Positions 5,479 through 11,868 of a stretch of DNA of 32,284 nt are shown here, one piece after another. Each line of letters opens with the position of its first letter. Positions within the stretch are counted from its first letter, which is position 1. Below the pieces are notes generated by a model that was given only the letters and a program-made list of their open reading frames with translations, did not search any database and was not told the DNA's origin. Source of the DNA: a virus; IMG/VR virus record IMGVR_UViG_3300028025_002446, positions 1 through 32,284 of that record; one strand, given 5' to 3'. A program made the translations under genes and the position numbers.

Positions 5479-5552
5479 AACGTGGGATTAGCACGCCCAG
5501 AGATTACGCAGAGCCTCTGTCACTCGACTACAAGTTCTATCACAAGCTGGAA

Positions 5553-5918
5553 TTAAATACCAACATCAGTCCAGTTAATCAAATAACCGCGTGTCGAATA
5601 CTCAGGTCGAATCATCTCTATCTTTCTACCCTTAGCCGCAACAACATCTTTGAGCTTCAATGTTGGAACAATTAAAACAATGTCCTCTAACACAAAAGCC
5701 CAATGAGATGCCTTAGTTGTACTCAAACCCGATAAATACCAGGAGTTAATCTTTTTAGAGAAACAAGCCATCTCAATATAAAGATTCTTTGTTTCTTTCC
5801 AACGCCTATCACGCTTTACTTCAACAGTTTCAATTGAAGCTGTTAAAAGTTCATTGACCTGGACTTCACCAGCTTTACCAAATGATAAATCTAAATCCCA
5901 ATCAGATTGATTTGTCAT
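5553..5918 (-). CDS. PD-(D/E)XK nuclease-like phage protein
   Basis: A 121-aa protein of a family I know from actinophages. Features are an early acidic DWDLDLSFGKAGE block with the helix Glu, then IETVEVKRDRRWKETKNLYIE, where E33-V-K35 fits the (D/E)-x-K core and the basic follow-up fits DNA contact. Further on, GLSTTKASHWAFVLEDIV resembles the typical last strand-helix part of these nucleases. It lies after the small helical gene at 5921-6214 and before the large intergenic region. Its target is unknown; recombination or host-DNA breakdown are possible. Confidence 0.6.
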   Translation of the reverse strand: MTNQSDWDLDLSFGKAGEVQVNELLTASIETVEVKRDRRWKETKNLYIEMACFSKKINSWYLSGLSTTKASHWAFVLEDIVLIVPTLKLKDVVAAKGRKIEMIRPEYSTRGYLINWTDVGI

Positions 5919-5920
5919 TC

Positions 5921-6214
5921 TTAAACTAGATTTTCCTCAAGCCCTAAATCGTTGTACAACATATTTAGTGACAAAGCCACAACACGCTTTTCATCTTGTG
6001 ATAAAAGATTTATCTCAGACAAACGCATCAAAGACTCACCACAATTGATAAAACGAAGAACCTCAATTAAAACAAGTTGAGTGCGATTCCATTCAAACTT
6101 GTCAATTGTTTTCCAATCAATCTGGTTTATATCTAAGTCGGTTGTTGCTAATGCTGGATGGTCACGCAACCAAGTCATTTTTACAAGATTTGATGCAACT
6201 TTTGCTCTGTTCAT
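5921..6214 (-). CDS. hypothetical helical protein, 97 aa
   Basis: A 97-aa mostly helical protein with no Cys and a balanced charge. The start overlaps the end of the ribbon-helix-helix gene by four bases, and the next gene begins two bases after its stop, so it is translated with them. Nothing in it identifies a family. Confidence 0.6.
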   Translation of the reverse strand: MNRAKVASNLVKMTWLRDHPALATTDLDINQIDWKTIDKFEWNRTQLVLIEVLRFINCGESLMRLSEINLLSQDEKRVVALSLNMLYNDLGLEENLV

Positions 6215-6366
6215 CTTTTAGCCTCTGGAATCATCATCTCTATTGAAATACGGATTACTTCAGATATTGATGCGTTGTGTTGTTTTGCGAACGCTTTGAT
6301 TGCACGCATTTGAGTATTGTTCAAGCGCAGGGCAATCAGGTTTTCTTTCCCTGATTTGTCAGACAT
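6211..6366 (-). CDS. ribbon-helix-helix DNA-binding protein
   Basis: A 51-aa Arc/CopG-type protein. The strand LIALRLN is followed by two helices, MRAIKAFAKQHN and SISEVIRISIEMMI, with the turn between them as in the ribbon-helix-helix fold. I chose the ATG at 6366, which has an AAAGG ribosome-binding site; an in-frame upstream ATG at 6414 lies inside the preceding gene and would add an unrelated basic stretch. As a dimer it would bind inverted half-sites, so the shared palindrome at 6743-6760 just upstream is a reasonable operator candidate (inference). Confidence 0.8.
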   Translation of the reverse strand: MSDKSGKENLIALRLNNTQMRAIKAFAKQHNASISEVIRISIEMMIPEAKR

Positions 6367-6386
6367 TATTACCTTTCTTTGTTTGT

Positions 6387-6551
6387 TTATTCTTCTTCTA
6401 GTTGTAAATACCAACCAACTAAATCTGCTTCAAATCTCCAAACACCATTTGTTTCTTTTTCATTTAATCTGATGCAAGCATTCCAAGCACTTTGATATGA
6501 AGCGTAATATTTTGTTTCACCTTTAGCGTTCTTATGAAGTATTTGATTCAT
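6387..6551 (-). CDS. 54-aa hypothetical protein
   Basis: ATG at 6551 overlaps the stop of the preceding gene (ATGA). The peptide contains several Trp and Tyr residues (ETKYYASYQSAWNACIRLN, then GVWRFEADLVGWYLQ) and an acidic end, consistent with a small folded alpha/beta domain. No family assigned; the coupling supports that it is expressed. Confidence 0.6.
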   Translation of the reverse strand: MNQILHKNAKGETKYYASYQSAWNACIRLNEKETNGVWRFEADLVGWYLQLEEE

Positions 6552-6721
6552 TTGTTTGGCCATTCACACTTTGGACAAATCTCGAAAGTAAAACGACCCT
6601 CTAATGATTTGCGTGTACCTTGTACAAAATAATTATGTTCGTCACAGAATGCACAAAATTTGCCACCATCTGTTTCACAAGCTCCGATTTCTGAAGCTCT
6701 TACGATTGTTACCTTGTTCAT
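6548..6721 (-). CDS. 57-aa double zinc-knuckle protein
   Basis: A 57-aa protein with C-A-F-C and C-P-K-C knuckles about 25 residues apart, the layout of a zinc ribbon, with FVQGTRKSLEGRFTFEI between them. I place the start at the ATG at 6721 with its AAGGAAAGGG ribosome-binding site; a longer frame from 6781 would run through the promoter and operator described next. It is the first gene of the unit 6721-5553. Confidence 0.7.
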   Translation of the reverse strand: MNKVTIVRASEIGACETDGGKFCAFCDEHNYFVQGTRKSLEGRFTFEICPKCEWPNK

Positions 6722-6726
6722 CTTGG

Positions 6727-6781
6727 CCCTTTCCTTGACCTTGTTATACAAGTGTATAACGACAGGGGGTAGGTCTGTCAA
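6727..6781 (-). promoter_or_regulatory. strong promoter with 18-bp palindromic operator
   Basis: On the minus strand, TTGACA (6776-6781) and TATACA (6753-6758) are 17 bp apart, a near-ideal vegetative promoter. A perfect palindrome, GTTATACA-AG-TGTATAAC (6743-6760), covers the -10 and start region and looks like an operator. The leader up to the ribosome-binding site is the same as at 5100-5116. The -35 segment gggtaggtctgtcaa (6767-6781) recurs with one mismatch at 9778-9792. Confidence 0.75.
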
Positions 6782-6787
6782 GGGGGG

Positions 6788-6849
6788 TGTCTAAGGTGTG
6801 TCGGGTCAGCAGGAAAGGGGACACAAGAGCCAACCCGACACTTAGGACA
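6788..6849 (-). terminator. long bulged hairpin (second of a tandem pair)
   Basis: CTAAGGTGTGTCGGGT (6791-6806) pairs with ACCCGACACTTAG (6833-6845), a 13-bp stem with a 3-nt bulge, and further pairs are possible outward. In transcription order it follows the hairpin at 6849-6876 and lies just before the promoter at 6781. No T-run follows. It probably ends the transcript of the gene at 6871-7107. Confidence 0.55.
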
Positions 6850-6876
6850 TCTGAACCACTAGGGAATGGCTCAGAT
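6849..6876 (-). terminator. 10-bp hairpin over the stop codon
   Basis: On the minus strand ATCTGAGCCA pairs with TGGTTCAGAT over an 8-nt loop; one pair is G-U, so all ten pairs form in minus-strand RNA, while the plus strand would have an A-C mismatch. The stem includes the stop codon of the upstream gene. With the next hairpin it forms a structured end of that transcript. Confidence 0.55.
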
Positions 6877-7107
6877 GACATCTTTGAGATTCGCACGCAG
6901 CTTTTGAACCCTAATCCTAGTCCAAGCTACATAAGCTAGACAATCATCAAGTTCCTCAAGTGCATCATCTAAAACCTCTGCTGGTGTCTTATCCTCAATT
7001 TTTTGTCGCTCGCCAGAGTCGTATTGAGAAGCACCAATGCTGAGTATCCGTTTCTCAACATTAGAGATGGCGTGACTTATCGCTTTTGCTAGTTGCTCAC
7101 TTGTCAT
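6871..7107 (-). CDS. hypothetical helical protein, 78 aa
   Basis: A 78-aa acidic helical protein (QLAKAISHAISNVEKRIL at the start, LDDALEELDDCLAYVAWTRIRVQKL later) that may form a coiled coil. Its ATG overlaps the stop of the phosphoesterase gene by four bases, which suggests coordinated translation. No known family. Its stop codon is inside a hairpin. Confidence 0.6.
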   Translation of the reverse strand: MTSEQLAKAISHAISNVEKRILSIGASQYDSGERQKIEDKTPAEVLDDALEELDDCLAYVAWTRIRVQKLRANLKDVI

Positions 7108-8456
7108 AACGAAATGTCACTCCATTTCTTTTTATCGTGCTGACCTACCAGCAGGGTTAAAGTACCTGGACTTGATGACCATTGTCCAGACATATCGGTA
7201 AACCATTTACTGCCGTTACTTGAATGTTCACCATCTGTATCCATTGACGGAGCTTGAAATCTTGTAAATGGCCCAAAATCTGTTGCAAGAAAATGATGCT
7301 TATGACCTTGAAACCATAATTGAGGTTCAGAACCATTGTCTTTTAACAGTCTTAATGTTTGTCCTCGCAACCATTCAAATTCTTTTCCAGAAATTTTATG
7401 TCCGTGAGTGAACGCGCATTCAACACCTGAAAGATTAACTTGAGTTGTCATTTCATCGTGAGGTATATGCCATTCATCAATCAAGTCATAACCATTCAAA
7501 ATTCTTTGCAAAGCATCTGACAAAAATCCGTCAGCAGAATCAGAATCAGTTGTTTGTGCTTTTCCTGAACCATTCCTAGTCCATTCTCCGTGATTGCTTA
7601 AAGTAGAAATGAATTTACGTTTAGGAACAAGTGGACTTAGTGTGTTTATTCCTAGGGTAAATAAATCCAAAGCCAAAAGCAGTTGCTGCCTCATAGTTAA
7701 TTCAACTGAAAAATTTTGACTTGCATAATGACCCGAAACGCACTCAATTGGGTCACCGAGATTTACAAAAGCTATTTGCTCAATATTTCGACCTGCTTTT
7801 TGTAGCTCTTTAATTCTTGTAGCAGTTTTATCAAAAGAATTGATAATGCGTTGAGTTGTGCCTTTTACTCCAATAGATGATTTTCCTAATTGCCAATCAG
7901 ACCACAACACCACAAAAGTTGATGGTGCTTCCGCAGTAGCCTTAGAAGTGCCTTTAGAGGGCTTAAAAGCCCTAATACTGGAACGTATCTCTTTGATGTC
8001 ATCCTCAGACACCCTAGACACATTCCTACGCATAAAAGTTGCTTTATATGAATAAAGCCAAATCAAATCCCTATCGCCATTTTCTAAACGCTTAGAAGAT
8101 TGCCATTTAGACATTTTGACTTTGTCATCAGCAATCTCAAAAATACTTGGGTCTAAACCAAAACTTAAAAGAATAGAATCCCAATCAGTAATCGGTTTAT
8201 CAACAACACCAGTAGAAATCTCAGCCGTATCCTTTGTCATTTCAACAAAAGGTTTAGATGCTTGCCCTACAACATCCTCAACTTCCTCAACCTGAACAAT
8301 ATTATTTTTTTTCATATAATCTTGCAGCGCCCTTTCAGCTTCCTCTTTAGTATCGAATTGACCCAAAGAAATCTTTGACTCGCCATCTGTAAATCTGGCA
8401 CGAAATTTACCTGTATCGCGTTTCTCAACGCTTCCAAAACTTCTAATGTTTTTCAC
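7104..8456 (-). CDS. metallophosphoesterase with AP2-like N-terminal domain
   Basis: A 450-aa protein. Residues 5-48 (RARFTDGESKISLGQFDTKE and neighbours) look like an AP2/Arm-type three-strand DNA-binding domain. After a linker and a helical middle, the region from about 180 on shows calcineurin-like phosphoesterase blocks in order: WSDWQLG, NLGDPIE, SNHGEW, FTHGHKI and WFQGHKHH, giving the usual Asp, Asp, Asn-His, His and His-x-His metal ligands, although the first motif is D-W-Q instead of D-x-H. Related phage proteins are probably Mre11/SbcD-like nucleases or RNA/DNA phosphatases. GTG start at 8456 has an AGAGGA ribosome-binding site and overlaps the preceding stop. Confidence 0.75.
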   Translation of the reverse strand: MKNIRSFGSVEKRDTGKFRARFTDGESKISLGQFDTKEEAERALQDYMKKNNIVQVEEVEDVVGQASKPFVEMTKDTAEISTGVVDKPITDWDSILLSFGLDPSIFEIADDKVKMSKWQSSKRLENGDRDLIWLYSYKATFMRRNVSRVSEDDIKEIRSSIRAFKPSKGTSKATAEAPSTFVVLWSDWQLGKSSIGVKGTTQRIINSFDKTATRIKELQKAGRNIEQIAFVNLGDPIECVSGHYASQNFSVELTMRQQLLLALDLFTLGINTLSPLVPKRKFISTLSNHGEWTRNGSGKAQTTDSDSADGFLSDALQRILNGYDLIDEWHIPHDEMTTQVNLSGVECAFTHGHKISGKEFEWLRGQTLRLLKDNGSEPQLWFQGHKHHFLATDFGPFTRFQAPSMDTDGEHSSNGSKWFTDMSGQWSSSPGTLTLLVGQHDKKKWSDISL

Positions 8457-8572
8457 TTGTCCTCTTTCTCAGTCAAATCACAATAGCGTTTGAAATTAAA
8501 AAAAATGGTTACAAAACCAGCGATTCCAAGAATAATTAAAATACTTGCTTGAAAGATGAGCGCAGGATTCAT
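8453..8572 (-). CDS. 39-aa membrane microprotein
   Basis: ATG at 8572; the stop overlaps the GTG of the phosphoesterase gene (GTGA). One hydrophobic helix (LIFQASILIILGIAGFVTIFF) is followed by a polar, charged tail that would face the cytoplasm. It lies beside the transglycosylase gene, so a role in lysis or at the membrane is possible but unproved. Confidence 0.55.
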   Translation of the reverse strand: MNPALIFQASILIILGIAGFVTIFFNFKRYCDLTEKEDK

Positions 8573-8575
8573 CTT

Positions 8576-8941
8576 TTAGTACCAGCCTTTTCTGTCGTGA
8601 AATGCTAACGCCCTACAAGGATTTCCAAATCTTTTGGAAATGTAATCCATTCCCCAATTTACTTGGGTGTAAGGATTGGTTGAAAAATCAACCCCGTGAG
8701 AAACCATTTTTGAAGCAGGTAATGCTTGCGGTATTCCGTAAGCACCACTTGATGCGTTTCTGGCTCTCCAAGGTTTCTTTTTCGTCTGCCACGAACTTTC
8801 TCTTTGCCACAACTCGTCAATACATTTCCATTGTGTTGCAGAGTATTGCTCGCGCACATACTGTCTAACTGCTGTTATTGCTACTTTCTCATCTTGTTCA
8901 ACATAAGTTGGCGCAAGTAATAGGAGTAGTTTTTCTAGCAA
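8576..8941 (-). CDS. lysozyme-like transglycosylase
   Basis: A 121-aa protein with the lysozyme-like fold common in actinobacterial secreted factors and actinophages. Key stretches are CIDELWQRESSW, with the probable catalytic Glu in RES, then NASSGAYGIPQALPASKM, NPYTQVNWGMDYI and the C-terminal GWY. The N-terminus (LEKLLLLLAPTYVEQ) is hydrophobic but short for a secretion signal. The start is TTG at 8941, supported by AAGGA six bases upstream. It probably cuts the glycan chains of peptidoglycan, either in lysis next to the M23 enzyme or during DNA entry. Confidence 0.8.
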   Translation of the reverse strand: MLEKLLLLLAPTYVEQDEKVAITAVRQYVREQYSATQWKCIDELWQRESSWQTKKKPWRARNASSGAYGIPQALPASKMVSHGVDFSTNPYTQVNWGMDYISKRFGNPCRALAFHDRKGWY

Positions 8942-8953
8942 TAGATTCCTTAC

Positions 8954-9601
8954 CTAGTTGTTAGGCGTAGCCCAAGGGTCATAATCTGCGCCTTTCTTGG
9001 CTCTCACCAAGTTATAGAACACAGACGATTCGCCTTGTTGCTTTGTTTTTTGCAAATCTGCAATGAAATGTGAAATTTGTTTCATAGAGAAATCTTCAAG
9101 TGTTTGGCACTTGTATTCCTCACACGCCCATTTCATTACATCCTCAAAGCTAAATTCCAATCGTTGTGCGATTTCTTTTAGCATTGAGATTGCAAAACCT
9201 ATTTGTTTTTCTGTTGCTTTAGCACGACCCATAGGGCCATCTGTAAAATTCATTGGTTTAGATTCTTTGGCAACAACACGTTCCATTTCTTCGCGTGATG
9301 GTCTCGGTTCATTTTTACGAGTTGAAAGACCAAGAGTTGCAATGCACCTACCAATCGCAGAAGTGCTACAAGTCTCCAATGGAAAGTTCTTTGTGGTCAT
9401 TGATGCCCCAACAGTTTCTTGAGCATAATCAGTTGCACTAGGAAACTGGTCAGTAGCATTCTTATACGCTGATGCTTTCACAATGTAAGAAGTATCAGAA
9501 TGGTAAACAAGTTCAGTTTCTAAACGACCATTTGGGTAAAGCGACCAAAATTCGGCAATTCTTTCTTGAACGGTGGCATACGAACTCAAATCGAAACCCA
9601 T
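8954..9601 (-). CDS. Erf/Rad52-like ssDNA annealing protein (putative)
   Basis: A 215-aa protein of a type common in actinophages. The opening VQERIAEFWSLYPNG, the strand pair LETELVYHSDTSYIVKASAY, the YAQETVG stretch and the SAIGRCIATLGLS block are the pattern of Erf-like single-strand annealing proteins, where the last block sits at the core of the fold. The C-terminal third is helical and ends in DPWATP, a short tail like those that dock partners. It would anneal SSB-coated strands during recombination. Placement among SSB, resolvase and nuclease genes fits. The family call is from remembered similarity, so it is moderate. Confidence 0.65.
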   Translation of the reverse strand: MGFDLSSYATVQERIAEFWSLYPNGRLETELVYHSDTSYIVKASAYKNATDQFPSATDYAQETVGASMTTKNFPLETCSTSAIGRCIATLGLSTRKNEPRPSREEMERVVAKESKPMNFTDGPMGRAKATEKQIGFAISMLKEIAQRLEFSFEDVMKWACEEYKCQTLEDFSMKQISHFIADLQKTKQQGESSVFYNLVRAKKGADYDPWATPNN

Positions 9602-9745
9602 TTAGAAGTCCTCTCCGCAGGTGCAAGTGTATTGATAGCACGTTGAGCATCTTGCTTCTGCTAAATCAGCTTGAATTGAAAGCCATTTAACTTTAGCTTT
9701 ATCCGATAGTTTGTCCCAGATTTCTGGGTCAGTAATATTAGGCAT
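9602..9745 (-). CDS. 47-aa Cys-rich protein
   Basis: ATG at 9745, stop just before the start of the annealing protein gene. The N-terminus is helical (DPEIWDKLSDKAKVKWLSIQ) and the C-terminus has four Cys in C-x2-C...C-x-C arrangement (ARCSTCYQYTCTCGEDF), so it may hold a metal. It is the first gene after a promoter region that shares a -35 block with 6781. No family recognised. Confidence 0.6.
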   Translation of the reverse strand: MPNITDPEIWDKLSDKAKVKWLSIQADLAEARCSTCYQYTCTCGEDF

Positions 9746-9749
9746 TTCT

Positions 9750-9792
9750 GTCCTTTCCCTGTTATACACAATATAAAGGGTAGGTCTGACAA
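9750..9792 (-). promoter_or_regulatory. promoter region sharing blocks with the one at 6781
   Basis: The -35 region TTGTCAGACCTACCC (minus strand, 9792-9778) matches 6781-6767 in 14 of 15 bases. A GTTATACA half-site (9761-9768, plus strand) is also shared. A usable -10 is TGTATA 18 bp from TTGTCA. The leader carries an AGGAAA-like GGGAAAGGAC ribosome-binding site. It overlaps the end of the membrane-protein gene at 9796. Confidence 0.55.
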
Positions 9793-9795
9793 TTA

Positions 9796-10062
9796 TTAGA
9801 CTTGGGGGACTTTCAGCGTGTCCTCAAGAACCTGCACACGCGCATCCATCTTTTCCAACTTTGTTTCAATCCTTTTAATCCCACGAATAGCATCAGGCAA
9901 CGATTTACCGCCATTACTTGTAGGGGAAATTGGGTAAGTAGCCTTATCAATATAATTCTGAATCGGTTTAACAACCACATATTTAACAATCACAAAAACA
10001 ACAGCGCCAATAGCCGACAAAGCACCAGCAACCTGACCAGCCATAATAATTGCGTTAGTCAT
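9796..10062 (-). CDS. holin-like membrane protein with coiled coil
   Basis: An 88-aa protein with one N-terminal membrane helix (AGALSAIGAVVFVIVKYVVV) and a C-terminal coiled coil (IKRIETKLEKMDARVQVLEDTL), the layout of the DUF2746-like small membrane proteins near actinophage lysis genes. Its ATG at 10062 overlaps the preceding two-helix protein gene by eight bases. Probably part of the holin system; which of the several membrane proteins makes the holes is not determined. Confidence 0.65.
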   Translation of the reverse strand: MTNAIIMAGQVAGALSAIGAVVFVIVKYVVVKPIQNYIDKATYPISPTSNGGKSLPDAIRGIKRIETKLEKMDARVQVLEDTLKVPQV

Positions 10063-10234
10063 CAGAATCCCTTATAGGCAGAGTTACTAGCCATATTACA
10101 AGACCACCGAGGATAAGAACACCAGTTACTTGCTTTGCTGACCCATCCAAAGTGAAATAAGCAATAAGCAAACCCACATAAGTCCAAGTATCACCTGTAA
10201 TAGCAACAACATATTTTTTAACCCAATTCAACAT
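10055..10234 (-). CDS. 59-aa two-helix holin candidate
   Basis: ATG at 10234. Two hydrophobic segments (WTYVGLLIAYFTL and VTGVLILGGLVIWLVTLPI) are joined by a short polar turn, with a basic N-terminus and acidic RDSDD end: a compact class II holin-like plan. The start abuts the stop of the stalk-protein gene and the end overlaps the coiled-coil membrane gene. Role inferred from topology and from the M23 enzyme nearby. Confidence 0.65.
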   Translation of the reverse strand: MLNWVKKYVVAITGDTWTYVGLLIAYFTLDGSAKQVTGVLILGGLVIWLVTLPIRDSDD

Positions 10235-11215
10235 TTATTTTCTATTCCTTTGACTTTGTGATACAGAAACAGATGCCATAGAAGCAATTTGTGTAACAAT
10301 GATTGCGCCCACAACAACAGTTTGTGATTCTTCCCGTTGTTCTTGAGTCATATCTGAACCAACATTCAAAATCGCTTCTGTTGCTGCAAAAATTTGTGCA
10401 GCACCTGGTATATCTGCAAGCGCAGTTGGTACTTGTAATTCTATTGTATTTTCTGCAATGTATTCAGCGTTTATTTGTTCTTGTATTTGTTCTACACTTA
10501 ATGCAGGTTCTTCGATAGGAGTTTCAATTGTTTCTGGTTCAACAATTTCTTCAACTTGTTCTAATTCTGGGATTGCTGTCTCTATCAGCTCTGGGGTTAC
10601 TTCTAGGGTCGGAGTTGCCTGAGTTTCGTTATTTGAGTTATCTATTATTGGTTCTTGGGTTGGTTCTGGCGTTGGTTCTGGTGTTGGTGTAGGTGAAACT
10701 TCTGTTGGTGTTGGTTCGGGTGTTGCGCTGGGAGTTGGCTCACTTGTGGGAGTCGGCTCTGCTGTCGGCTCTGGGGTTGTTGTTGGTGTTGGCGTGGCTG
10801 TTGGAATGGTTGTAACACCAGACCAAGTTAAAAGATAACTTCCATAAGGTTGCTGATTACAACACATATAAGCAAAAGAAGTAGCGCGAATAAAATAAAT
10901 TCCTGAATCAATAGGTGCAGTAATAATTGATGCTAAAACATTTGTTGCAGAATGCGCACCATCATCATTAGCGAAAAGTTTTGTTGTGCCTTGCCAAAGT
11001 TCAATCCACGAATCAATAAATCCAGGATTTGTCTGGGGTGTGCCAGTAGTTGTTTGCACAGTTAAAGTTGTTGGCTCAGTAGCTTCAACAGGTACATCAA
11101 TATAAGGTGTTTGTTGGTCTAAAACAATTGTTGTTTCATCAGCAAACGCTGGAGACATAACAAAACCCAGTAAGAGTAAAGAAAGAATTAAGCGCAGTTT
11201 TGTGCGCCTATTCAA
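10235..11215 (-). CDS. secreted protein with Pro/Thr-rich stalk
   Basis: A 326-aa protein with a typical signal peptide (basic RRTKLRL, hydrophobic ILSLLLLGFVM, then SPAFA before DE, cleavage near residue 25). A beta-sandwich-like domain (about 26-135) has a DSWIELWQGTTKLFANDDG strand pair like bacterial pre-peptidase C-terminal domains. A stalk of about 60 residues rich in TPEPTP units follows, then an acidic segment and a less polar, Ala/Val-rich C-terminus (VVVGAIIVTQIASMAS) that could sit in a membrane. The start is TTG next to the M23 stop, with GGAAG upstream. It lies among lysis genes and may act at the cell surface, for example in lysis control or in blocking superinfection (inference). 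Confidence 0.7.
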   Translation of the reverse strand: MNRRTKLRLILSLLLLGFVMSPAFADETTIVLDQQTPYIDVPVEATEPTTLTVQTTTGTPQTNPGFIDSWIELWQGTTKLFANDDGAHSATNVLASIITAPIDSGIYFIRATSFAYMCCNQQPYGSYLLTWSGVTTIPTATPTPTTTPEPTAEPTPTSEPTPSATPEPTPTEVSPTPTPEPTPEPTQEPIIDNSNNETQATPTLEVTPELIETAIPELEQVEEIVEPETIETPIEEPALSVEQIQEQINAEYIAENTIELQVPTALADIPGAAQIFAATEAILNVGSDMTQEQREESQTVVVGAIIVTQIASMASVSVSQSQRNRK

Positions 11216-11611
11216 TTATGCTTCCAGAATCGCTTTCGGGTCTTGTGCTTTACCAGCAGACCAACGCACATTGTTTCTAGCTTCAAAATGTAAATGTGGA
11301 CCAGAAGAATTACCAGTATTACCTGATTCGCCTATGTGCTGACCTTTTTTAACTTCATCACCAGGTTTAACAAGTGATTTAGAAAGATGCGCATAAATAA
11401 CCCAAGTATCTTGACCATCAATTTTTTGAACTATTTGCACACCATAGGCTTTGCCCCAATTAGCGTTTGCAACTTTTCCGTCAGCAACAGCAACAATGTC
11501 AGTACCAGATGGAACTGCAAAATCTACCCCAGTATGAGCACCAGAGGACCACATCTTGCCTTTTTTACCAAAAGGTGTTGTGATTTTGCCGTCTTTAATA
11601 GGTAAACCCAT
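11216..11611 (-). CDS. M23 (LytM) endopeptidase, probable endolysin
   Basis: A 131-aa zinc peptidase that is nearly all catalytic domain. Metal ligands are H26 and D30 (HTGVD) and H108 in the HLH pair (GPHLHFE), and the second catalytic His is H75 in YAHLS. The ITTPFG start and the KPGDEVKKGQHIGESGNTGNSSG loop are typical of LytM-type enzymes that cut peptide bridges of peptidoglycan. No signal peptide or wall-binding domain exists, so export would depend on holins. It lies between two holin-like genes, which supports an endolysin role. Confidence 0.88.
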   Translation of the reverse strand: MGLPIKDGKITTPFGKKGKMWSSGAHTGVDFAVPSGTDIVAVADGKVANANWGKAYGVQIVQKIDGQDTWVIYAHLSKSLVKPGDEVKKGQHIGESGNTGNSSGPHLHFEARNNVRWSAGKAQDPKAILEA

Positions 11612-11613
11612 TA

Positions 11614-11868
11614 TTACTTGCCACCCTCACCTTTTTTATTAGCACGTTTGAATACAGCATCAACTTCATCTTGTGTAAGTTGTCCATCATCCAAGAATGC
11701 TTTGGCTAAATCTGTAAGCACCTTAGACACACCAAGCGCCCCAGCAATAAGAGCTGATTGAACTGGTTCAACACCAGCAAAAGCACCAGCACCAATAGCA
11801 GGAAGTGCCATAGTCATAAATAAAGCTATTGAGCGAAATACTACGTCTTTAATAATTGATAACTTCAT
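11614..11868 (-). CDS. holin-like protein, 84 aa
   Basis: An 84-aa protein with hydrophobic parts at about 10-30 (FRSIALFMTMALPAIGAGAF) and 34-56, followed by LDDGQLTQDEVDAVF, an acidic helix, and a basic GKKG tail. This order resembles r1t-type phage holins of actinophages. It is directly upstream of the M23 gene and coupled to the preceding tail-type gene by TAATG. Probably the holin of the endopeptidase. Confidence 0.7.
   Translation of the reverse strand: MKLSIIKDVVFRSIALFMTMALPAIGAGAFAGVEPVQSALIAGALGVSKVLTDLAKAFLDDGQLTQDEVDAVFKRANKKGEGGK

Larger units (their letters stand above)
5093..5552. other. 460-bp intergenic region with regulatory elements
   Basis: The longest stretch without a convincing gene. 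From left to right it holds the leader of the 58-aa gene (5099-5121), half-sites TGTATAAC (5114-5121) and GGTATAAC (5136-5143), a tandem GATAAC repeat (5168-5189), a LexA-like palindrome (5207-5222) and a hairpin (5456-5478) after the gene at 5553-5918. Two short plus-strand frames exist but lack good ribosome-binding support. No tRNA-like fold was seen. It could also hold a replication origin, but nothing proves that. Confidence 0.5.

Noticed and set aside
5093-5552. Possible tRNA or attachment site in the intergenic region
   Set aside because: No cloverleaf with paired acceptor and T-arm could be drawn around the GTTCGA; that sequence is part of the LexA-like palindrome. No integrase gene is present.
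6367-6414. Upstream start of the ribbon-helix-helix gene
   Set aside because: The added 16 residues are encoded over the end of the previous gene and lack a ribosome-binding site, while 6366 has one.
6722-6781. N-terminal extension of the zinc-knuckle gene from 6781
   Set aside because: The extra 20 codons would pass through the promoter -10 and operator; the ATG at 6721 has a strong ribosome-binding site.
10600-10800. Repetitive DNA that might be a microsatellite or CRISPR-like array
   Set aside because: It encodes the Thr-Pro-Glu stalk of the secreted protein; units are irregular and keep the reading frame.
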